Shown: positions 56,632 to 64,000 of the stretch, one piece after another
How the letters are laid out: each line of letters begins with the position of its first letter
Numbering within the stretch: position 1 is the stretch's first letter
Notes under the pieces: model-generated
The model's input: only the letters and a program-made list of their open reading frames with translations
Told to the model about the DNA's origin: nothing
The model's database searches: none
Assembly: GCA_016715075.1 (NCBI GenBank)
Contig: JADKBK010000016.1
Span: 70,991-134,990 of the forward strand
Direction: 5' to 3'
Length of the DNA stretch: 64,000 nt
From: Bacteroidales bacterium
GTDB lineage: Bacteria; Bacteroidota; Bacteroidia; Bacteroidales; VadinHA17
Translations under genes and position numbers: made by a program

Positions 56632-57061
56632 TTATTCTGTTAGGATTTCTATCCTTCTTTTATTACAGATGTCGATAAAATCGCCAGGATTAAAACTAAT
56701 AAGGTAATTAATATTTAAATTATCATCTGAAAGCATTAATCGGATTACCATATCAACAAGACTATAATTCTTATCCTTAAAAATAGATGAATCAAAAGTC
56801 AAGTTAAGTGCATCAAACTTGTAAACTGAATCGTCAAGAAGGTGGACGTCATTATTGTTTAGTAATAATTTAAATTCAGCTAATCCTTGTCTGTTTCTTA
56901 CAAATCTAGTATTAATAGTCTCATATAGAGATGGATATGGAATAATAATTCGACATACGCTCAAATAATCAAATAGGTCGATTTGCTTTCCAATAATTTG
57001 GATCCTTTTTTATCGTAAAAGGGCAAGCCAAAATCCTGTGTCAATAAGAATATTATCACAT
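56632..57061 (-). pseudogene. PIN-domain (VapC-like) protein, frameshifted
   Basis: The ORF 56964-56632 (110 aa) contains IIIPYPSLYETINTRFVRNR, NYSLVDMVIRLMLSDDN and ISFNPGDFIDICNKRRIEIL. Upstream, in other frames, are DNILIDTGFWLAL (first PIN Asp) and FYDKKGS, leading to KQIDLFDYLSVC. Acidic residues of the PIN site are present in the repaired product of about 140 aa. PIN toxins cleave RNA. At least two frame breaks. Confidence 0.6.
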
Positions 57062-57082
57062 TATGACCGATCTGATGTGGTG

Positions 57083-57384
57083 TCAGAGGAGAGCGTAGCC
57101 CTCCAGCGATGCGTTTCGATTACCTATTAAGGTACTTTTCAGGAATATGATTTTACCTTCTGTGTCAATCAAGTCAATACTAACTTCTATCATTAGGGCT
57201 TGAAGGAAATATTTTTCTCCAAATCAGCTTTTAATTCTGTCCTTAAATTACTTTTAAAAGAATATCGGAGAAAGGCACAACTATTGCCACATTCCTTTGC
57301 TTTCTGCGAATCTAACCATCTATATAATCCAGGATAGTCTCCCTTTATTCCAAGGTCATAAGAAATCCAAATTGCTTCTTGCAT
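57083..57384 (-). pseudogene. Small PIN-partner protein, frameshifted
   Basis: The ORF 57384-57193 gives MQEAIWISYDLGIKGDYPGL and YRWLDSQKAKECGNSCAFLR. After a shift near 57200 the frame continues MIEVSIDLIDTEGKIIFLKS and IGNRNASLEGYALL to a TGA at 57083-57085. The repaired length is about 100 aa. It lies upstream of the PIN gene in the same direction, as expected for an antitoxin or partner, but I do not recognise a named family. Confidence 0.5.
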
Positions 57385-57503
57385 AATACTATATTTGAAG
57401 TTACGAATATAAAAAAATTCAGAGAATTAGTTCATTACTGACTAAGTAACAAAATATGTTATAAAGGTTTCAAAATATTTGCCTAGTTAAGCCATTTATT
57501 GAA

Positions 57504-58355
57504 TCATTGAAATTTTAATTTCAAGTAATTAATGAATGCGGAACAGGTAACTAACATAAATTTTGCATCCTCCATAGTTACCTCAATATCGTCCTTTAAA
57601 AGAGAATGCCTAATTCCTCCAGAATCACTTGTATAACCATATAAAGCTGAAAAAGCCTTTTTTAATGCAGCATGTAATTTGTAATCAGTTTCAATTTTAG
57701 TCAACGCCTCTCCAAGATTAGATTTATCATTTCCAGAAATGACTTTGCCATCGATTCCACAGCTGAGATAGATTCTTTTATTAATTTCTATAGTCTTTTG
57801 ATTTGTTGCGATTTGAAAGATAGTCAAGTGCCGTTTTTAAATGAATTTCTACCTCTTTGAATTTTTGGATGAATTAATTGCTTCTTCAATTTCAGTTATC
57901 TCTTCATCAGCTGTTATTTGCACAATGTTGTCATCAATTAATCTATATCCAGCTGATTCTTTTTCTAAGGTACTATTAGCAATCTTTCGAAATTTTAGGT
58001 ATGTAAATTTAGCATCTACTTTTGAAAGGAATTCTATAAGATCATATTTTTCAAACCATTTGGCTTTAAAGAACCAATCCTTCATTATTCGTATGGCTCC
58101 ATCATTAAAGTCTCTTCCTAATAGATCCAATGGAAAATCGTCTACTGGTCTCACAAAAAATTCAGCCCAGATAAGTTTTAAAACAAAGGTCCTTTGAGAG
58201 TCCCTTCCAGAAAATGAATACTCTTCAATATTATATAAAAAATCTAAGAGGATATTATTCCATAATCTGTTAGTGAGTTCTTGGTCTATTGACTCTATTT
58301 GAATAGATTGTCTGACAGATGTTTTTCCAATTCTTTGTGAAAACTTCATATACAA
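57504..58355 (-). pseudogene. AbiJ-like abortive infection protein, frameshifted
   Basis: The ORF 58355-57849 (168 aa) starts MKFSQRIGKTSVRQSIQIES and LTNRLWNNILLDFLYN, the AbiJ_NTD4 pattern. Its C-terminal domain is in two further frames: EVEIHLKTALDYLSNRNKSK, IKESISAVESMAK, and the ORF 57827-57504 with KKAFSALYGYTSDSGGIRHS and EDAKFMLVTCSAFINYL, an Abi/HEPN-like end. The repaired protein has about 280 aa. The family is linked to phage abortive infection; the mechanism is unknown. Confidence 0.7.
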
Positions 58356-58506
58356 ATCTATTCTTTAAGTTTAAAATTGTAAAATATTTTGAGTTGGATG
58401 ATTTTTATCAGCAGAAAGAATTTGCTGTCCAATTTATAAAATTATTCCATTATTACAGAGTTATATTTTGATCAGGGTCAAAACTCACTTTAGGTGAAAA
58501 ATTGAC

Positions 58507-59385
58507 TCAATGTAGATTTTTCTTTTTATTAGGTTTACTATCGGCCAATCCATACCCCATCTTTTAAGAGTGTCCTTGTCAACATTTGTGACCACATTTT
58601 CAATTTTATTAAGGTATTTATCAAAGTAAGATGGGGCATAATTTCAAGAACAAAGTGGCTACCATACTCCACCATGTGTTTTACAAAAGCTTGATTTATT
58701 ATATCATAATCTATTTGAGGTTTGAAATGGTATTCATAAGAGTACTGCCCAAATTCAATTTCCATTAAAGAGAAATCATCAGCTTCAGATGGAGAAAATT
58801 CATACAGAAAACCGTCATATACTAGTAGATACAGAAAAATCATGCGGAATTCAGTCTCGATTAAACCATCATATCCTCTCATTATTGACTGTTTAATAAG
58901 TCCATTAATAGAACCGAAAAAGATGAGTTGTCTTGTTCAACTTTCTCTCCTTTACTAAATATAATACCAGTAGATAGGCATGTACTTGTTATCAAAAATC
59001 GCAATTCAACAAAGGCATCTTTTTGTTTCTTCTGGTCAGGTATATATTCTTTATTATTTGGCATTTTTAGGAAAAGCTTTAAAATATATATCAATGAAAG
59101 GAAGAAATTTATTATTCTGGGAGAATATAATATCACTTTTTTATCATCAGATTTTTTGCATTCGATGAAAGCATCATCTATTCCATTAATTCTTTTTCTG
59201 CATGAATATCATATTCTCTATAGACGTTCGATTCAAAGTCAAGATAATAATTACACATCGAATGGTTCCATCCGTTGTTTTAAGAATTTTGGAAACCTTC
59301 ATTTCCAATGGGAACCCAGATTTAATCAATCCTTTTTGATCTTGTTTATCAGTTTATCTTCTCGTTCCATTTTGGATAAATTCAT
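58507..59385 (-). pseudogene. Restriction-endonuclease-like hypothetical protein, frameshifted
   Basis: From ATG 59385 the pieces read MEREDKLINKIKKD, SGFPLEMKVSKILKTTDGTI, EYDIHAEKELM, AFIECKKSDDKKVILYSPRI, then 59136-58882, 58882-58538 and GYGLADSKPNKKKNLH to a TGA at 58507-58509. The order Glu-Val...Asp-Ile-His...Glu-Cys-Lys-Lys is that of a PD-(D/E)XK nuclease. Several frame breaks are required. A defence role is inferred from motif and neighbours. Confidence 0.5.
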
Positions 59386-59485
59386 AAAATATTTATAAAT
59401 GTGTCTCCAATTTTAGAATTATCTAAGATATATTATTATCTGTTTTGTGAGTTATATTTAGGCCAATGTTAAAACTCTCTTTAAA

Positions 59486-61772
59486 TTATGACCTTTCAAA
59501 CATTGCATCAATATCATCCATGCTATTTGAATATGAAGATACACTACCTCTAAATTCATCATCATAATCTATTTGTGAACTAAAAAATCATCTCCGATCT
59601 TCTCTAAATCGATATTGGCAATGATTATAGAACGATCTATATAAATATTATTCAAATTTTTATTCTCGAAATCTGAGATAAATGATTCCAATAAGTCTTC
59701 TAATTCAACTTGAATTCCATCATAATCTATTTCATAACCGGATTCTCCATATTCACCACTGTAAGAATGTCTAATATGCCTGGATACTTCAATTGAGCTT
59801 TTATTGTCATCCAATAAATCTGAATAATATGATGTAACAGATTTGCCAATTATTGAAAGGATATATTCGTCTTCAATTTTATATTTATTTAAAAACTCAA
59901 TCAACTCTTCTACATCAGTACTATCTAAAGCTGTATTATCAATAAATTCTGCAAGGGAATGCAAAATCCAGAATTTCGATTTCTTCATAAAATTCATTCA
60001 GTATAGATAAGCTCATATAATTTACCCCTGTAGAGTTGTTATTATTAGATATTTCGTTTATAAATTGAAATATATTTTCCTGAGTTCTTGGGTTATTAGT
60101 GTCAATGTAACAAAGTAAAATTAGATAATCCCAGTCATTAATTTCCAAGTTCGGTTTGTATAAACGTTTAAACAGTTCAAATTGAATCTGTTGAATATCT
60201 GTTATTGAAATTCTTTTATTTAATCGTAAACTATTTAAGTAATTCAGAGAAGAAACTGTTCCGAGTGATACTAAGATAGAAATAAGTAAGTCTACATCTT
60301 CTAAATATGAATTAAGGATGAAATCACCTATCGACGGGTTGAAAAGTGTATAGTTATATTCATTATTCCAAGTTTGACTACGATTTAGTAAGGATTTAAT
60401 AGCGAGTTTCCGGACAGCATTAAAACTGTGATCTGTACTATCAGCGAAAGAAATGTTTCGGTTATTTTTAAAATTTGAATAAGATATCCTCAATACGTTT
60501 TCGTCTATTGTACTCCCATTAAAAACTGTTAAAAAGGAAAGCACCCTCACCGATTCATCCACCTGATTTTGAAAAAAGTCACTCCAAATGTCTTCTGGAT
60601 TTTCTAATTTGTTGTTAATATAATCCCAATATTGCTCTGGTTTGATTTTGTTAATTCTCGAATTATCAGTTATAAATTCAATAATCCTTGGGTTAAATTC
60701 CTATGGTTAATTATATTTATATACTTTTTTCATTATATATCTGGTCAATATAGAGATTATCTAAGTTTGAATGATAAATATGATTATATAATATTTTTGC
60801 CTTGTCGATATCAGATAGATTTTTCAATTCTTAATAAGAATTCATCATCCCTAATTTTATGATTTTGAAATTGATGACTTAAACTTATTGCTTTGGTCAA
60901 AATATTTGTTCTGGAAGTGAGAATGAATTTTTTTACTTTATCATTTTTTATTCTATCAATGAATTTTACGATGTGTGAGTCTCTTTTATTACTTATAGCA
61001 TCATACATATTACTGCCTAAAAAATCATCACAATAAAAGATAATTTTCTTTTTTTCCTTTTTCCCTGAATATGTTTTCCGCTTGCTAATTGATTCTTCAA
61101 TATCACAAAATTCAAACCCGTTTGCGACATAGTACAAGGCCAAGTTATTTGCCAGTATTGTTTTTCCAATTCCTGGCTCGCCAGTAATTATTATAACATT
61201 GTTTTTCTTCTAAGATCTCAAATCCTTTAAGATGATTTGCTGTAATTATATATTTCTCATTATGAGATTCAATTTCTTTTAATGTACTCTCACTTCTCCC
61301 TTTAATGGCATTATTGAAAGTATGTCTAATATTAGCGCGCTTGTTATCCATAATTTATAATTTTTTTTCTAAAACATCTTGATTTTCCTTCTTTGATAGA
61401 AAAGTGTTTAAATCATCTTCTCCCAAACATCAGTTTCCGATTTAATAAAAGGAGAAAAAATACTAAATATTTCTTTCTTGTTTTTCTCGATAATGGAACA
61501 GAGGTTATAAACAAATATCGAACTGGGTTTAATTTTCTTACTTTGTCAACTTCTTCTTTTTTTAATTTACTTATTAAACCGTGGTATCCAGTTTTCCAAT
61601 AATTTTTACATTGCAGAATTCCTTCTTTTTTCCCAATCCAAAAACGACCATCTACACCACCATCTTTTCCTGCTTTAAATTTTTCTAAGTTAAGTTTAAG
61701 ATGCTTAGAGATTATATCTTGGACCAGAGATTCAAATTCTCGGTCATTTAATTTTGAATAAGAATATTCCAT
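59486..61772 (-). pseudogene. Mrr-nSTAND3 defence NTPase, multiply frameshifted
   Basis: Repaired, this is one protein of about 760 aa. N-terminus (61772-61413): Mrr-like nuclease with LNDREFESLVQDIISKHL, FKAGKDGGVDGRFW and ILQCKNYW (the Asp/Glu-x-Lys-type site, here Gln-Cys-Lys). Then AIKGRSESTLKEIESHNEKY, VIIITGEPGIGKTILANNLA (Walker A, about 61155-61190) and IIFYCDDFLGSNMYDAIS (Walker B, 61143-60811). The C-terminal sensor part is EFNPRIIEFITDN, WNNEYNYTLFNPSIGDFI (60562-59939) and 59997-59569, ending DDIDAMFERS at a TAA at 59486. nSTAND proteins detect phage products and trigger the effector. Confidence 0.75.
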
Positions 61773-61955
61773 TTGTAGTTATGTTCTAGAATTAATGGGA
61801 TTATTCAGTGCTATTTCAATTGTTGTAATTATTTCAACCAAACATACCATTATAGAGTACTAATCCAAAGATTGTCTATGTCAAATAAAATTGATTTTCT
61901 GTCCTTGAAGTGGTTTTAATGATCTTAATTTCATTTATCACTATTTTGATAGGGA

Positions 61956-62487
61956 GTTATATTTAGGCCATTGTAGGTGCAATCTTGATTATGGAGGCAG
62001 ATGGTGGCTTAAATAAAACGGCCCGGCGGTTTAATTAGTTGCCTTCCGCGTCGCGGTGACATTTTTTGCCCGCCCGACCGAACGAGTGTGAGTCCGGGAT
62101 GGAGTATTCGTTTCTGGTCGTTCGCGGGCCAGGCCGGTAGACGGTAGTGAGCTTCGTGTCACGGTGAAGCTACGAGAAGGTACCAAGTCCATATAGATGG
62201 CAGTGAAGTAAAAGTGTACGACAAAATAGTCTCAGTGCCGAGCAAAACCCGCCCGACCTAACGATAATCCGAATTCTTCCGCTTTAGTTATGTACTTCGG
62301 TCGTTCGGGCGGGCAAGGCGCCAGCGCTTTGGCCGGCTGCCCGACGTAGACTTTGTCCCGGGAGACGAAGCAGTCGCGGTGCAGGGAATTCAATAAACGG
62401 CTGAAATTTTTCTCTCATAGACTTTAAGGGCTGACTCTGAAGTAGCGCTTGGGCTGCCGGCACTTAATTAAACCGTTCGAGTTAGGC
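61956..62487. repeat. Array spacer, P family, long copy (attC-like)
   Basis: It begins near GTTATATTTAGGCCATTG (a motif also at 59451 and, decayed, at 58460), then AACGGCCCGGCGGTTTAATT and the P body. Two GC hairpins with GCCCGCCCGACC arms lie at about 62066-62130 and 62249-62322. The right end AACCGTTCGAGTTAGGC holds the core GTTAGGC (62481-62487). Confidence 0.7.
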
Positions 62488-62526
62488 ATAGGGTTCATTT
62501 AAAGCCCCAAAAGAAAATTAATGTCG

Positions 62527-63731
62527 CTAGATCACATTTTTTTCATTTTTCCTGTTCTCATGCGGCGCTGAATCACAGTTTTCATTTACTAATTCTGGAT
62601 TTATGGATAAGCATCTTTGCTTTAAATCACAATCTGATTTTTCACCAAGAGCAATTAGCATTAATTCTCTAATAGCCAGAAAGATGGAAATATGACAGTC
62701 TGATTGATCTATTGATGGATTCATGAAGAAAAAGTCGATATTATTACTCACTAAAGGAGTTCCTAATTTGTTCATTACATCGACAAAATTGTCTTTGTTT
62801 TTATAGAGTTTATAGAAATGAAATCCATCTTTACGCATTTTCTTTGCTGCCTCCAAAGTAAAATCAATCCAAAGTTTTACCTTTATTATTTTATCGTTTT
62901 GAAAGTATGCCTTAAGATTTGATTGAGATTTTTGTTTCACTTTCGATAGCAAACGCCATGCTTGATTTGACTCCAGACTCATCTTGTAGAAAGAAATGTC
63001 TTTGGCAAAAAGATGAAATTCTTATGGATCATTAAAACTCATCTGATTTTCTTTTTCTAATCCTTCTAATATTGTAAAGATGGTGTTCGGATGGGCTGAG
63101 TTATTTAGCGCCTCCACAAAGGGCGATCCTGATATTCGGCAACAAGTTCAGTTTGGCAAAAAATGATCAATTATTAAATCAACAATATTATATGGAAAAT
63201 TGAATGAGAGGATATGCCAAATATTGATTTTTCAACTAAATGCGCCATACTTTCAAGTATGGTATAGGCACCAAAATTAAAAAGAATCCTTCCCTAACAT
63301 TATAGCTTAAAGTTTCTATTTCAACTGCTTCAACATATTTCCGAAACCTGAAATACAATCATTTAATCCAATATTATATGGAACCAATTCAAATGGGTCA
63401 AAGGTTAGAATGTAAGTTCCACAATAATAATTAAATAACTCCCTTCTATAAAATAATCGGCATCAATTAATTTAATTGGATAAGTGAGCTCTTTCGCTTT
63501 TATTGATTCTTTATATATTGAATATACCACATTAACATTATAACTTATATTTCTGAGACCATATAAAGTATACAAGTCCTGCAGGAAATGTAAATATTCA
63601 TGAAAATAAGAAGTAGCTTGTGTATGTTTAGAACAGCCTTCAAGATTAAGTAGAGATTCATCAGTATGAATTTTAATAAAGAAGAAGGCTAGGAAAATAC
63701 AAGCCTTAGGGTTTTCGGGTTGTCTTAGCAT
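62527..63731 (-). pseudogene. Zincin-like hypothetical protein (HEYLH), multiply frameshifted
   Basis: The first segment (63731-63405) contains SYFHEYLHFLQDLYTLYGLR, an HExxH metallopeptidase-like motif. Fragments in other frames follow: DPFELVPYNIGLNDC, RKYVEAVEIETLSYNVREGF, AYTILESMAHLVEKSIFG, HPNTIFTILEGLEKENQMSF. The last ORF (62982-62527) has LESNQAWRLLSKVKQKSQSN and WIDFTLEAAKKMRKDGFHFY. I read these as one protein of about 400 aa with six or more breaks. The function is unknown; HExxH alone does not prove activity. Confidence 0.5.
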
Positions 63732-63779
63732 TTTTTCTTTTTCTTTTGTTGAATATTGTGGGTTTACAGCTCACCTTAT

Positions 63780-63990
63780 GCCTAACTCCTCTTATTACGT
63801 TACGAATTGTTCCTTTAATATCCCAAAAACTGCAGATAATATTAGTTTCGATCATTTCATTCCAAAAATTGTCACAGACATACTCTCCGTGATCCAATCT
63901 ATAGTCAGCTCATGCTCCCGCCCCGTCAGTCACATAAGTTCAGTAAACCAACTTCTTGATTTATAGAATAATTACACACTTATGCCCAAC
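63780..63990. repeat. Array spacer, R family, copy 2
   Basis: The left core is GCCTAAC (63780-63786), followed by TCCTCTTATTACGTTACG, CCCAAAAACTGCAGATAAT and GTCAGTCACATAA. It parallels the copy at 34527-34685 in the same orientation. The window ends just beyond it (TTATGCCCAACTTTTAAC). Confidence 0.7.
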
Positions 63991-64000
63991 TTTTAACAAT

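Overview
The window looks like a chromosomal segment of a Bacteroidota bacterium. The evidence is: TAnnTTTG-type -7 promoter boxes, weak or absent Shine-Dalgarno sequences, many lipoprotein signal peptides, a TonB-dependent receptor with an N-terminal CarboxypepD_reg-like domain, a DUF4884-like lipoprotein and a DUF2975/HTH pair. No rRNA, tRNA, CRISPR array or intact insertion sequence was recognised.

Left part (1 to about 33.4 kb), ordinary chromosome. It holds the end of a caspase-family gene, lipoproteins, an M1 aminopeptidase with a metallophosphatase, and a TetR-controlled RND efflux operon (TolC-like protein, adaptor, pump; 5.8-12.4 kb). It continues with an AHSA1-like protein, a CrtI-like FAD oxidoreductase, a GH26-like glycosidase operon, a nonsense-interrupted nucleoid-associated protein, GNAT and cupin genes, a TonB receptor, a methyltransferase, an AlkZ-like winged-helix protein, an M28 peptidase, a serine hydrolase, a polysaccharide deacetylase with DoxX, an amidohydrolase, and an HTH/DUF2975 pair. 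Small repeats are scattered here: three heptanucleotide tandem arrays, a nested-palindrome element carrying a DUF559 remnant, and a dispersed inverted-repeat element.

Right part (about 33.6 kb to the end), accessory array. Apart from one plus-strand DUF4407 locus (35.2-36.7 kb), every gene lies on the minus strand in modules of one to three genes. Most modules are separated by spacers of roughly 80-540 bp. On the plus strand many spacers begin with GCCTAAC (or a variant) and end with GTTAGGC (or a variant), usually a few bases from the stop codon of the next module. Read in the gene direction this is gene - RYYYAAC ... GTTRRRY - gene, the layout of integron cassettes with attC sites. The spacers are longer than known attC sites and fall into several sequence families, one with transposase C-terminal remnants and several with GC-rich hairpins. 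Cargo: DUF433/DUF5615, a toxin-antitoxin-SecB-like chaperone operon, MntA/HepT, HigBA, a PIN protein, an OLD-family nuclease, an AbiJ-like protein, an Mrr-nSTAND3 NTPase, nuclease-like proteins, a sigma/anti-sigma module, YciI, VOC, nitroreductase and lipoproteins. This is best read as an integrase-less (within the window) defence-rich cassette array.

Many array genes, and nearly all the long ones, are broken by apparent single-base frameshifts, often at homopolymers, while the left 33 kb is nearly clean. Either the array is decaying or the assembly is poorly polished there. For broken genes I give one feature for the reconstructed gene and list its readable segments.
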